From contig JAVKOQ010000033.1 in the NCBI GenBank assembly GCA_031835245.1, positions 62,001 to 126,000 on the forward strand: a stretch of DNA of 64,000 nt, read 5' to 3'. Below the pieces are notes generated by a model, which was not told the origin of the DNA, made no database searches, and saw nothing but the letters and a program-made list of their open reading frames with translations. Shown piece after piece: positions 11,056-21,791 of this stretch. Position numbers and translations under genes: made by a program. Position 1 is the stretch's first letter. Every line of letters starts with the position of its first letter. This stretch comes from Balamuthia mandrillaris. Taxonomy: Eukaryota; Discosea; Longamoebia; Balamuthiidae.

Positions 11056-13305
11056 ATGAAGAGAGCAAGCTTGAACTCCGCTTTTCCTTCTCTGTTCGTC
11101 TTCGTCATGCTGATGACCACGACCACACCTATGGCAGAAAGCGTGTCCCTCCCAGCTTGTCCCTTTGGAACCAGCTACACGGAACGTTTCCACACCTGCT
11201 CCTCCTTCTGCCTGTCCTTTCTGGACACGCCTCAGCAAACGCCCTCCTCTTACATTCCCCTTTGCGAGTGCGTCACCAATTATTTTTGGCCCTGTTTGGG
11301 CTGTGTAAATATCTCGTTTAGTTTTGACTCTTGGAGCGTCGACGCTGAGACGGAGGAGCTGTTGCGGAGGGTCAGCGCTTGTTCCTCCTGTCCTGGAGCG
11401 ATCCCTGAGGATTATTTTGACCTTTGCTTTTATGATCTGCCTATTCTAGGTATTTCTTTCCCTTTCTCTCTCTTTTTTTTTTTTTTTTTTGAAAAGAAAA
11501 AGTATTTCTTATAAAACAAATGTGAAAACACAGAATGGGACGTATATGACCAGTGTAATTATTACAATGAAACAAGTGGCGAAACGGCAGTGACCGGATT
11601 TGTGGCGGAGATGAATCACCAAGGCTCTGAAGTTTTGGCTTGCGAGTGTTCAGAAGGATGGGCTGGACCCCGTTGTCAATATCGTACGTTGCATCTTATT
11701 GTTGATTCTTTCTTGTTGTTTCTCTATCTTGTTCATTTCGCTAAAAAACTCAAACGAATGAAGAACGAACAGAAGAGAATTGTGAGCTATGGGATGAACC
11801 CACACGCAGCTACACAGGTGGCTGTGTCTCTCCAGAACATTCCGACATATCGTGTCCTTCTGAGCAGAAACCATACTTGTACTTTGTCTTCATCCTCTCC
11901 TGTTCTTTTGTTCTTGTTCTTCTTCCGCTTCTTTTGGAGGTCTGAAACTTCCTTCCTTCCGCCTTAAATAGATGCGATGAACGGAATGGAGTTTGTGTCG
12001 CCAACGAGGATTTCTGTCCCACCGGCTCTGGAGATATCGCCATTGACGGTTCAACGTCACAACAAGACGGAGACACGTTCATAGACGGCGGAGACGAATA
12101 CTGGAATGGATGTCCTGTCCACAAACCCGATCGATGCACCAACGGAACATGCGTGGCAAACGCATCACAAGAGTGTCTGCAATGTAGCTATCTGTCTCCA
12201 TCTTCCTCCTCTTCATACTCTTCCTCTGCTACGTCGCCTCCAGTAATGGAAGAAAAAGAAGGAACACGTTGTTGGGATGGCAGCTGTGCAGCTTCAGGGC
12301 ATCAATGCTCAGCTCCTCCTATTGACACAAAGCCTACTCCTCAAGTCATTCCTATTCCTTCCCACCAACTCGAACCTCTCTATATCACCATCATGAGCGC
12401 TTCTTCTTCTTCATCCTTTCCTTTGGGCCACGTCATTGTAGAGCCTTACACCTTTTTTTCAGAAGCAGAAGAAGATGAAAGTAGACTTATACTGTCGGTT
12501 GACGCTGTTGCAGACTCGGAGATGGTGCAACTGGTTGGAGAAGAAGTGGTTCATGAGGTGTTCTCGACTATCGTCTCTTTGGAAGTGAGGGATAACGTAA
12601 CTGGCGAACTGTTCCACGGTCCATTCCTTAGGCCCATCTTTCTTTCTTTAAGAGTATTGAACCTTCCGATCTTTGTGGTTAGTAGTTTTTTCCTTCTGTT
12701 TTTGTTGCCTTTTGTTCTCGCTTCACTGACTTTTAACTGTTAAAACGAATGTTCAGAACGACTTGACTGAAACACAGCTAGCCTTTGTGGACGAAGAACA
12801 AAACGAATGGAAACGACTCCCTTCAGCTGTTGTCGTATCGACAACAAATGGAGAGGAGGAAATATCAACTCTCACAGACCACTTTACCAAGTTTGCAGTC
12901 CTCTTTGGTCACAGTGAGCTTTCTTCGGAACAACAGAGCGGAGGAGACGAAGAAGACTCTCCTCTCCTGAACGAAGCCAAGGCGGGGATCATCGCAGGCT
13001 GCTTGGCTGCCGTTGTGCTGCTGTTGGTTATTATTTCTGCAGTGACTTTAAGAGCCCGTCACCGGTTTCTGCTTCGACGAAAGAAACAGCCCTCTCCTCA
13101 GCAGGCACCACCGCCATCATCTCAGCAACAACACCCTTTTGCAGCAGAAGAAGGCAAAGAGAAGAGCCCGCCTGATGCTCGCGCACGTTCCTCCTCCTCC
13201 TCCCTGTTCGACGACCAAATCATCGACGTGGAGGACGGGAGAGGCACCAACAGCAAGAAAAAAAACACCCTGACCTTCCAACACATCCAAACGCTTGTGG
13301 ACTGA
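11056..13305 (+). CDS. EGF-like type I membrane protein with GPS-like membrane-proximal region
   Basis: Predicted 634-residue protein, exons 11056-11449, 11534-11683, 11773-11878, 11972-12677, 12757-13305. The chosen ATG opens a signal peptide (LFVFVMLMTTTTPMAES). The ectodomain is Cys-rich and has an EGF-like element (CECSEGWAGPRCQY, about residues 167-180) and further paired cysteines (DRCTNGTCVANASQECLQC). Before the membrane lies a beta-rich block ending TDHFTKFAVLFG. This resembles the GPS end of GAIN domains (HLT-SFAVL), but without the usual cysteines. A transmembrane helix follows (AGIIAGCLAAVVLLLVIISA), then a short basic tail rich in Pro, Gln and Ser. Likely a surface adhesion or receptor protein. 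Topology is well supported; the GAIN link is inference. Confidence 0.8.
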
Positions 13306-13428
13306 AACTCTTTGTGTTGTCTTATGTAAGTAACTATTATTTATAACTTTGTTTTAAAATAATAAAATAATTGTATAAAATGCTGTTATATTTATGTATA
13401 TCTAAGAATAACGACCTGTCCGAACAGT

Positions 13429-13770
13429 TTAAGTATAAGTGGCAGTTCCTCCTCCCGGTTTGTCCTGCTCCTGCACTAGTTCCGGCGCCTGCGCCTGTTT
13501 CTGGGCCGGCTTTGGCTTGGCTGCCGCTGCTGCTGGGGTTTCCTCTTCTCCCGATTTCTTCATCGTCTTGTTCTTCTCCTCCTCCGCTTCCTTCGAAGGC
13601 ACGGAGGAGGTGCTGTCCTCGTTTTTGGCGGCTTGGCCTGAGAGGCCCCCCTCCGAGGTGTAGTAGTAGCCTTTGTAGGTGGTGTCTTTGTCCTTGTCAG
13701 AGGAGGTCGTCTCCGTGGTCGGATGTGTGGGAACCCCCAGCTGCTGCTCTTTCTCGTTCTTGCGTTCCAT
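13429..13770 (-). CDS. Small hydrophilic low-complexity protein
   Basis: Open frame of 113 residues starting MERKNEKEQQLGVPTHP. It is rich in Lys, Glu, Ala and Ser, with an Ala/Pro/Gln stretch near the end and the terminus GGGTATYT. The coding block has GC-rich third positions like the expressed genes nearby, which argues for a real gene. An in-frame ATG 45 bases upstream would add 15 hydrophobic residues, but that stretch also reads as a pyrimidine-rich splice acceptor ending CTGCAG, so an upstream exon is possible. No family recognised. Confidence 0.5.
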   Translation of the reverse strand: MERKNEKEQQLGVPTHPTTETTSSDKDKDTTYKGYYYTSEGGLSGQAAKNEDSTSSVPSKEAEEEKNKTMKKSGEEETPAAAAAKPKPAQKQAQAPELVQEQDKPGGGTATYT

Positions 13771-14092
13771 CGTCTTTGTTCTGCAGAACAAACCAGAAAG
13801 AAAGAAGGCCAGCAAGAAAGAAAGAAAGAAAGAAAGAGAGACCCATCCGGTGGTTGTTTAAAGTGCACCAGCCACCATTCTCCTAGGTGTCCCTCGGTTC
13901 TCCTTCAATTTTACCTGCTTGTAGGACCGCTCGTATGAGGCTTTGTTCTCTCATTGGTTGTCCTCCACCGTTGTATGCGGAGGACGAAACAATAAGAGCA
14001 GAGCACACATAAAAGAAGAAGAAGAAGGCAAACAAAACACATTACACTATAACTCATGTTATAAAATGGTATAAACAGTGAGATATATCCTC

Positions 14093-15397
14093 CTAACAAA
14101 TACGATGCCGCCAGTTCTTGACTTTGTCCAAGGAGGCACATCCGTGCTCCTCGTACTCCTCCTTGGTCAGGTACAGGTGCCGCAACTCGCGAAAGCTCCT
14201 CCCCGCTAAGACGGAGCCTCCCCTCCAGGAAGCCAGCTCCGGGCTGGGGTGTTGGATGGCAGCTTGAATCCGCTTTCGTTGATGATGGCTTACTTTGGAG
14301 GAAATGGCGGAGAGGAGCTCGTGAGGGAGTTGGTGGAGGTAGGAGGGAGGAGAAGCAGAAGCGAAGGAGGATAGACGGGGGAGAAGGTGGGATGAAGGGC
14401 TGAGGAGGTGAGCGAGATCGGTGTGAAGGCGGTCGAGCAAGCCGGGATATTGGCAATTGCCACCCTGTTCCGAACGCAAAGTGACGAAAAGAGAAGAGAA
14501 GGGAGAGAGAGAGAGGAGAGTAAGGAAGAAATGGAGAGAAGAGAGAGAAGGAAGCAGCGAAGAGATGATACCACAATGTGAATGTTTTGAAGGAGGTCTT
14601 TTCGACAGTCGATGGGACATGCATTAACGCTCTGAAGTATAAGAGAAGGCAACGCCGGGCAAGTTTCCGGTTCTCTGCCCATCAGTGAAGGGTTGAACAT
14701 GACTTCGGTGCTTTGTCTTAGAGCTAAACAGAGCAAAGGAAAGTAAAAGGGTTTCATTCAGAAAGAAATGGAAAGAACGAATGAAAAAAACAAATAGGTT
14801 ACCATCGCCGATATCTAACAGGGTACCATCTGGAAGCTCAAACGTTTGTTGTTTGCAAGAAGAAAGGTCATCCCCCGTCCAAGAGGGAGGCGTTACATCG
14901 TTGCCAGGCTGTGAGGGTCTCGTTGTGGATACATAACACATCTTTTGTTGGATGGACTCTCTGCGTGTTATGTTTATGTTTCAGCTATATCTTCAAAAAC
15001 AAAAAAGCCAGCCAAAAGAAGAGCTGTAACGTACAGGAGCAACAACTCCGAACTGGTGGTGAAGCGTCTTCCGGTCGCTCCAGCGAGCAGCCTTTGTAAA
15101 TAACCACATACGTCCACTCCTCCCAAGTCCACTTGTCGAATCGCATGTTCCTGTAAGCGTCGTCTTGTTCATAATGATGTTTTGGTGGTTGCTCTCCTCT
15201 CCAAGCCTCTATTCTTGACCAACCCTTAACCCCCACTACTCTTCTGTGCTTGTTCAACTCTACCACAATACCTACCAAAACATAGTTCTCATAGAGGGGA
15301 GTGACGGTGGTGCGTCCAGCGCCACAATCCACGAAAAGACCTGTGGGTCGCCCAACGCTTAACGGCGCCATCATGTGCTAAATAATGTTGGTGAGTA

Positions 15398-15432
<35 letters not shown>

Positions 15433-15457
15433 GACAGAGACAGAGAGAGACAGAGAC

Positions 15458-15494
<37 letters not shown>

Positions 15495-15605
15495 ATGTAC
15501 GTACAGGAGACCGAAACCCAACCGCCGGTACGTCGTAGCTTTCGAGCAGAAGTTCACAAAGCTTCTCCACCTTTTCTGTTGTCCAGCAGTGTGCGTTAGT
15601 TGAAC

Positions 15606-15642
<37 letters not shown>

Positions 15643-15956
15643 ACTTTGAGGATTGAGCGGTGAAAGCATCATAAAGAATGCGCGATCAACTGGTGCATAT
15701 CGCAACTGTTCGTAGAGACAATGCACCAGCAGCCTCTCAAAGTCATCCTATTGGTACGGATGTGTGCGTTGTGAGCAAGGACAAGGAAGGAGCGTGAAGA
15801 GAAAGAGAAGTAGAGGAAAACAAAGAAGAAGAAGAACAAGGAGAATGACAACACCGACGACGAGAAGAAGAACCAAAACAACAAGACGAGCGAGAAGTGG
15901 ATACCCAGTCCTCAATAATTCCTCTTTGTATGGGGTAGCCTGTCGCAAGAGGGAGA

Positions 15957-15999
<43 letters not shown>

Positions 16000-16114
16000 T
16001 AAGTAGGTGGACGAAGAAGGCCGGTTTAAAAAACGAACAAAACAGAACCAACATAACGAGAGCATGCCATGCTTTCCATCGGCATAATATCCTACACAGT
16101 TCCTATGAACCGTG

Positions 16115-16147
<33 letters not shown>

Positions 16148-16594
16148 AAGAAGAAGAAGAAGAAGAAGAAGAAGAAGAAGAAGAACAAGAAGAAGAAGAA
16201 GAAGAACAAGAAGAAGAAGAAGAAGAACAAGAAGAACAAGAAGAACAAGAAGAACAAGAACAAGAACAAGACCAAGAACTAAGAAGAACCAGAACCAGAA
16301 GAACTAGAACCAGAACAAAGAGGAAAGGAAGCAAAATAAAAAGACCAGTTACCGGTTTGTGTCAGCACCAGGCATGCAGTGGACAAGACCGGTTCGCGGT
16401 TGTCCGCAGTAAGAGGCGATCAGCACCCGTGGCGAATCATCTCCAGCATAACCTATTTTTAACAAAAAAGAATAAACATTGTGTTACAAAACTTTGCAGT
16501 CAAAGAGAAAACGATGAGTCGTTTGAAATAACAAACTAAAGCGAAGGCACTTGCTGCCGAGCTCAAACACCATTCCTTCAACGTCTTCCTCCAT
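14093..16594 (-). CDS. Divergent actin-related protein (Arp)
   Basis: Predicted 438-residue actin-fold protein in 11 exons (in order): 16594-16537, 16452-16353, 16102-16053, 15939-15905, 15747-15645, 15575-15505, 15377-15276, 15150-15035, 14960-14803, 14723-14572, 14464-14093. Actin signatures run in order: YAGDDSPRVLIASYCGQPR (actin AGFAGDDAPR), YPIQRGIIEDW (KYPIEHGIVTNW), LYEQLRYAPVDRAFFMMLSP, VDCGAGRTTVTPLYENYVL (LDSGDGVTHTVPIYEGYAL), FELPDGTLLDIGD and GGSVLAGRSFRELRHLYLTK (GGSILASLSTFQQMWISK). Both phosphate loops are degenerate: the first reads ELGSKCLRFSYAG, the second DCGAGRT. ATP binding may therefore be altered or lost. Actin is 375 residues; the extra length lies mainly in the last exon. 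Membership in the Arp superfamily is firm; the subfamily is not assigned. Confidence 0.88.
15391..15494 (-). repeat. (TC)n tract in Arp intron 6 (GA on the plus strand)
   Basis: Dinucleotide GA with scattered GACA units on the plus strand, so TC on the gene's sense strand. Shorter GA runs at 15609-15640 and 15958-15998 fill two other introns of the same gene. Confidence 0.9.
16119..16270 (-). repeat. (CTT)n tract in Arp intron 2 (AAG on the plus strand)
   Basis: Near-perfect AAG triplets with AAC interruptions that become more frequent towards 16270. The tract lies between exons 2 and 3 of the Arp gene and is pyrimidine-rich on its sense strand. Confidence 0.93.
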
Positions 16595-16682
16595 CTCCTT
16601 TGCCGCGGTCGTTTATTCTGCTCCTCTTCGGCACACTGAAATGGATGCTTGCTTCACAGAAATGGTGCTTCACCGGCCAGAG

Positions 16683-16732
<50 letters not shown>

Positions 16733-16834
16733 ATGGATGGAGAGAAGTGAAAGCTTAAAAGAAGTAGATGTGATAACGGATCTCCTCTCAAATTTTATTG
16801 TTTATTTCTATCTTTTCATCTCTCTTTGTTTTAC

Positions 16835-17673
16835 TTATGCCCTCCTTCCTGGCTTTCTACTTCTTTGGTCCTCTTCCTCCTCTTCTTCATCCTCTTCCTC
16901 CTCTTCATCTTCTTCCTCCTCTTCATCATCTTCTTCTTCTTCATCTTCTTCGTCCTCATCCTCATCATCGTCATCTTCGTATTCCTCATCGTCTTCATCC
17001 TCGTCCTCATCCCAATCATCTTCATCCTCGTCCTCATCCCAATCTTCTTCATCCTCATCCTCATCATCCCACTCCTCCTCATCATCCACATCCTCATCAA
17101 AGTCATCGTCGTCATCGTCATCCTCGTCAATACTTCTCCTTCCCGCCGCAACTCCCTCCAAAACGCTTCCCACTGCTTCGCCTTCTCCCATCACACCGCT
17201 CATTGCTGCCGCTGCTGCAGCAACAGCAGCAGCCGAAGAAGAAGCAGCAGCTGCATTGGCAGCATGCAGACGTTTGGCATCAGGAAAGCCTAAAGCCAGA
17301 GCAGCAGGAGTGGCCATGTTGCGAGCATAGGCTTCGCGTAGGAACTGCTTCTTCTCCTCGAGCTTGCGTTCGGCCTCCTCCTTCAACTCCTGTTGTCGTT
17401 CCCTCTTGTGGCGTTGCTCTTGGAGAGGTTTGGTGAAGTGGTTCTCGTACCAGCGGAGGTAGGCCGCACGCGTGGTAGGGGGAGGCCTCTGTTCGATATA
17501 TTGATAGAGGCGTTTGCTGAGGATGGCACGACGGGCATAGGCCTCTTCCTGCTTGTCCAACCAGGCTTGCAGTTTTTGTCTTCTCTTCGAGGCAGAATCC
17601 CCTGTTTTGTGTTATGGTTGGTGTTTGAGTTGTTTGTTGGTGGTGAGAAAGGAAGAGAGCGAGAGAGCGAGAG

Positions 17674-17716
<43 letters not shown>

Positions 17717-18192
17717 CATACGGGAACGAGGTTTTCCGCTGTTGACTCTCTGGAGGAGAAGAGAATGTGGGAGTGTCTTTGGTGGCTTCAATAGCGGAGG
17801 GCGATAGGGCCGAGAGGCACGAGGAGGGTTCTCCTCAGAAGAGACTTCACTGATGTTTTCTGGATAGAGGCAACAAAGAAAGAAAGAAAAAAGGTTTTTT
17901 TAATAAATACAAACCGTTTGGGTCCGATCGGGAGAGACCACAAACAAACCTTCGGTGTGGAAAGCAAGTCTTGAGGGTAGAGTAGCAGAAGTACGGCATG
18001 CAAACAGGGAAGAAGCCGCCACCGGTGATTGAGTCCTCAGCAAACTTCCTGGAAAGACGGTCTAAAAAGGGGGAAGAAGGGGAAAGAAAAAAAATTCCAG
18101 CCCATTCAAGGCGCTTCAGTAATTTTTTTAAAAAAATCAAATAACATGAATAAAGAACGTACCGCGCGACCGCTACAAATGTTTCGCAGCAT
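16835..18192 (-). CDS. Predicted mitochondrial protein with coiled coil and long acidic tail
   Basis: Predicted 348-residue protein, exons 18192-18163, 18061-17950, 17859-17722, 17601-16835. The first two exons encode a mitochondrial-type presequence: MLRNICSGRATVFPGSLLRT, rich in Arg, Ser and Thr with no acidic residue for about 45 positions. A Pro-rich segment follows (RPYRPPLLKPPKTLP), then a basic helical stretch (KPLQEQRHKRERQQELKEEA), an Ala-rich linker, and about 85 residues that are almost only Asp and Glu, broken by W and Y. No family recognised. Targeting is inferred from composition; an acidic tail this long is unusual for an imported protein. The start sits 323 bp from the divergent SNAPC3 start. 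Confidence 0.72.
16867..17125 (-). repeat. Coding acidic repeat (imperfect CTCATC/CTTCTT units)
   Basis: Imperfect triplet and hexamer repeats on the plus strand encode the Asp/Glu tail of the minus-strand gene. A 36-bp-scale unit with WDEDEDEDD appears more than once, which suggests growth by slippage inside coding sequence. Confidence 0.7.
17650..17714 (-). repeat. (TC)n tract in the last intron of the mitochondrial-like gene
   Basis: GA dinucleotides on the plus strand, TC on the sense strand, ending a few bases after the splice donor at 17721. Confidence 0.85.
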
Positions 18193-18514
18193 CTTCGGTG
18201 AGCAAAGTCGAAAAATGAATGCTTTGCTTGGTGGTGTTCCTCTTTCCAAGGCGCACGATACCGTAGGCGCTTATGCTTCCGCTCTTCCTTTGTGTTTTTT
18301 CTTGGTTTTCTGTTTTTGTCGACAAACGTTGTCTGAGGGTCATCTTTTATTGGTGTCGACAAACGTTGTCTGAGGGTCCTTCTGCATTATCGACCACGTC
18401 CACAAAAACAGCTCAATTGGAGCTCGTATCGTGGTGCTTTTTTTCAGCTTTAAACAAGCCCAAATTTTTCTTGTAAAATTTTTGAAGAAAAAAAAAAAGA
18501 GTAGTGACACAGAG
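18193..18514. promoter_or_regulatory. Bidirectional promoter region with a 25-bp direct repeat
   Basis: Only 322 bp separate the divergent starts of the mitochondrial-like gene and SNAPC3. Two identical 25-bp copies lie at 18317-18341 and 18354-18378, 37 bp apart. Each contains GTCGAC and the near-palindrome GACAAACGTTGTC. Likely a paired transcription-factor site. Confidence 0.6.
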
Positions 18515-19257
18515 ATGAGCGGAAAGAAAAGGGCCAATCCGTTCGAGAAGATGAGGCCTGGGCCTCTGATCAACCTGAAGCTGTTCAAAGAGACCTGGCG
18601 CAACCTCACCAAGCCGGACGAAGGCCCTCTGGAGTTGGAAGAGGCGGGGCCAACCGTGGACTTGGGGCTGGAGGAGGTCAAGATCCTGACCCCCTTTGAG
18701 CAGATCGAGGCGGCCATCGCGAGGGAGGTCGAGAAAGAGGAGAACAAAACGCTGTTGTCACAAGGCTTTGGGGGTATCTTTTTCTCTCTCTTTCCTTCCT
18801 TTTTCTTTAAACAAAAAAAATGATTTATTTTTTCTATCGCGCAGCGAATGCGGGAGCCTTGTTTCTGTTGGAACATGCGGAAGTGCCCTCTCATGAGGAA
18901 ATGACAGAACACAACAACGCCTCTCTCCATGCTCTTCGGTAACTGTTCTACATGCAGTCTTCCGCTCTTTTCTCTTCTTCTTCTTAACCTGTGGACGGTG
19001 TTTGTTTTCTATTGCAAAACAGAGAAAAAGCGGAGAGAAAGATCAATAAGAACCAGATCCTGCGCAAAGAAATCAACTATCTTACTTCCAACATGTTGCC
19101 CACGCCGGAAACTTTTGAGCCAGTCGACAAGGACGAGGTGGTCCTCTCCATTGCTTTTTACCACTCCCGTAAACCGATCAAACTCCAAGTAAGTTGATAG
19201 AGAAAGACACAGAAGTAACAGGAAAGACGGAATGAAGCATAGTGTTGAGAAAGAAAG

Positions 19258-19315
<58 letters not shown>

Positions 19316-20193
19316 AGAAAGGAAGAGATTTTGAATAGGAGAATACGAACTAACGTTTATGTTCTTTGTAGGAGTATTTGGTGTTGGGAAGCCAGCCGCT
19401 CACAGCGCTGAGGGACATGCTAGGCTGCTCCGCAGATACTGTGTTGGAAGGAGAGCAAACTCACTCAGCCATGATGTTCATAGAAAATGTATTCTACAAT
19501 GATATGAGGGACGAAAACAACATCGATTATAGCAGGTTTATCTCTCTTTCTCTCTCTCTCTCCCCCCTTCTTCTATGCTTCGTCAGTTTCTTAAACAAAA
19601 CAATAGGCCTATCATCGAATGGTCAAACGAGCGGCTAAGCCAAGGGCTGGACCACCACCCCCCTTACACTGCCCTTAAAATGGAGGAGACGCGGTTTATT
19701 GATTTGTCACTGCGCGAGAACGCCCAATACCTTTTTGTACACCAGGGCAACTGCGAACACATTATTGTTGTCTCCGACATCAGGTTTTTTCTTCTCTCTT
19801 CCTTCTCTCTGACACTAGGTCGACTAACTTATCTTCTTTTGGTTACAGAATGGTTACCAGCCTGGATAATCAGAACAAGCATGCCTACCCGCTTCAAACC
19901 TTCCAAAACAAACTGCGCCGAAAGAAATGCAAAATATGCGACATTTATCCTGCTGAGTAACTATTCTCTTCCTCCTTTCTTTCTTGTCGTTTCTTTCTTT
20001 CTCTCTTTCTCTCTTTCTTTCTTTTAACATTATTTGCAAAAAAAAAAAAACCAGTTGGGTGACATTTGGGGATAGCCTCAGCGACGAGAACCCTTGCTTC
20101 TACTGCAACGGGTGCTACCGGCCCCTGCATTACACTTTCGAAGGCAAGCTCCTCTACCAAAACTACGAAGTCTATCCGTTCCTCCCGGAGTAA
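18515..20193 (+). CDS. SNAPC3: snRNA-activating protein complex subunit 3 (SNAP50)
   Basis: Predicted 368-residue homologue of SNAPC3, the SNAPc subunit that binds the proximal sequence element of snRNA promoters. Exons: 18515-18773, 18845-18938, 19023-19188, 19372-19535, 19607-19783, 19849-19956, 20055-20193. The C-terminal SNAP finger is diagnostic: KCKICDIYPADWVTFGDSL then PCFYCNGCYRPLHY, matching human KCKVCDIYPAEWVTFGD and CFFCDVCFRMLHY. Upstream the conserved core is present (LVLGSQPLTALRDMLGC; FFIENVFYNDMR-type stretch; RPIIEWSNERL). Splicing between 19956 and 20055 gives Asp where animals have Glu in the finger. Its client, a U2 snRNA gene, lies 34 kb away. Confidence 0.95.
19260..19316 (+). 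repeat. (GA)n tract in SNAPC3 intron 3
   Basis: Purine-rich on the sense strand, unlike most intronic microsatellites in this window, which are pyrimidine-rich on the sense strand. Confidence 0.85.
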
Positions 20194-20411
20194 TGATTTT
20201 TCAAAAACAAACAAACAAACAAACAAACCATCCTTCTTCTTCTTCTGTCCTTTACACAAAGAAACACTAGACCACAAGGTGGCTTACCATTCTTTTTCTT
20301 TCTTTCTTTATTCATTTCTTTCATGTTTTTATTGTTATTGTTCCGTTCTTTTTTCTTTCCTTTAAACTCCCCAAGGAGAAAGGAAAGCAAAAATAAAAAC
20401 GATACACTCGC

Positions 20412-21791
20412 TTAGAAGGTAGAGCCCTCAAAGGAGGATTGCAGGTCATCGCCGCCATCCACATCGTCTTCCTCAGAGTCCTTGCCGACCTCCTCGTAAT
20501 CCTTCTCCAAGGCAGCCAAATCCTCTCTGGCCTCGCTAAACTCGCCTTCCTCCATGCCCTCACCGACATACCAGTGCACAAAGGCCCTCTTGGCGTACAT
20601 CAAGTCAAACTTGTGGTCGATGCGAGAGAAGACCTCGGCGATGGCGGTGGTGTTGCTGAGCATGCAGCAGGCGCGGGAGACCTGGGCCATGTCGCCGCCG
20701 GGCACCATGGTGGGTTTCTCGTGGTTGATACCGCACTTGAAGCCGGTGGGAGACCAGTCCACGAACTGGATGCTGCGGTTGGTCTTGATCTGGGCAATGC
20801 TGGCCTGGACATCCTTGGGGACAATGTCTCCGCGGTACATCATGCAGACGGCCATGTACTTGCCGTGGCGGGGGTCGCACTTGGCCATCATTTGGGAAGG
20901 ATCAAAGACGGTGCTGGTCAACTCAGAGACGGTCATGCGCTCGTGGCCGGCACGCTCGGGGGTGACAATGGGGGCGTAGCTGCAGAGCAAGAAGTGGATC
21001 CTGGGGTAGGGCACCAAGTTGACCTGGAACTCGTTCATGTCCACGTTGAGAGAGCCGTCAAAGCGGAGGGAGGCCGTCAGGGAAGAGATGATCTGGGCGA
21101 TGAGGCGGTTGAGGGAGGTGTAAGAGGGTTGCTGCTTGCCCAACTTGTAGCGGCAAATGTCGTAGATGGCCTCGTTGTCGAGCATGAAGGCCACGTCAGT
21201 GTGCTCCAAGAGGGAGTGAGTGGAGAGGACGCTGTTGTAGGGCTCAACCACGCTGGTAGAGATCTGGGGGGAGGGGAAGACGCAGAAGTCGAGCTTGCTC
21301 TTCTTGCCGTACTCGATGGAGAGCTTCTCGAGGAGGAGGGAGCCAAAGCCAGAGCCAGTACCGCCGCCCACAGAGTGGAAGACCAAGAAGCCCTGAAGGC
21401 CCTCGCACTGTTCGGTCAGCTTGCGGATGCCCTCCAAGACGGGCTCCACATACTCCTTGCCGACGGTGTAGTGGCCGCGGGCATAGTTGTTGGCAGCGTC
21501 CTCCTTGCCGTTGATGAGCTGGTTGGGGTGGAAGAGCTTGTTGTACTTGGAGGTCTTGATCTCATCCACTACGGAGGGCTCCAAATCAAAGTAGATGCAG
21601 CGGGGGACGTACTTGCCAGCGCCGGTCTCACGGAAGAAGGTGTCAAAGGCCAGAGGGGTGTCCTCGTGTTTCTTGCCCTCCTCCAAGGTGCCGTCGGGCT
21701 TCAGGCCGTGCTCCAGGCAGTAGAGCTCCCAGCAAGAGTTACCCACTTGGATGCCCGCCTGACCAATGTGAAGGGAGATGACTTCTCTCAT
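20412..21791 (-). CDS. TUBA: Alpha-tubulin
   Basis: Intronless 459-residue alpha-tubulin. It starts [20 protein letters not shown], carries the GTP-binding tubulin signature GGGTGSGFG and the alpha-type catalytic loop region ([19 protein letters not shown]). The start was set by this universal N-terminus; the open frame extends further upstream but only into low-complexity leader. Codons are strongly GC-ending, as in a highly expressed gene. Two features are unusual. The loop around residue 40 reads [13 protein letters not shown] rather than the common acetylated form. The C-terminus ends [12 protein letters not shown], with no terminal EEY, so detyrosination cannot apply in the usual way. 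Confidence 0.97.
   Translation of the reverse strand: MREVISLHIGQAGIQVGNSCWELYCLEHGLKPDGTLEEGKKHEDTPLAFDTFFRETGAGKYVPRCIYFDLEPSVVDEIKTSKYNKLFHPNQLINGKEDAANNYARGHYTVGKEYVEPVLEGIRKLTEQCEGLQGFLVFHSVGGGTGSGFGSLLLEKLSIEYGKKSKLDFCVFPSPQISTSVVEPYNSVLSTHSLLEHTDVAFMLDNEAIYDICRYKLGKQQPSYTSLNRLIAQIISSLTASLRFDGSLNVDMNEFQVNLVPYPRIHFLLCSYAPIVTPERAGHERMTVSELTSTVFDPSQMMAKCDPRHGKYMAVCMMYRGDIVPKDVQASIAQIKTNRSIQFVDWSPTGFKCGINHEKPTMVPGGDMAQVSRACCMLSNTTAIAEVFSRIDHKFDLMYAKRAFVHWYVGEGMEEGEFSEAREDLAALEKDYEEVGKDSEEDDVDGGDDLQSSFEGSTF

Noticed and set aside
10824-11321. Frame extending upstream of the EGF-like gene
   Set aside because: In a different frame from the signal peptide and without motifs; the signal-peptide ATG at 11056 is a better start.
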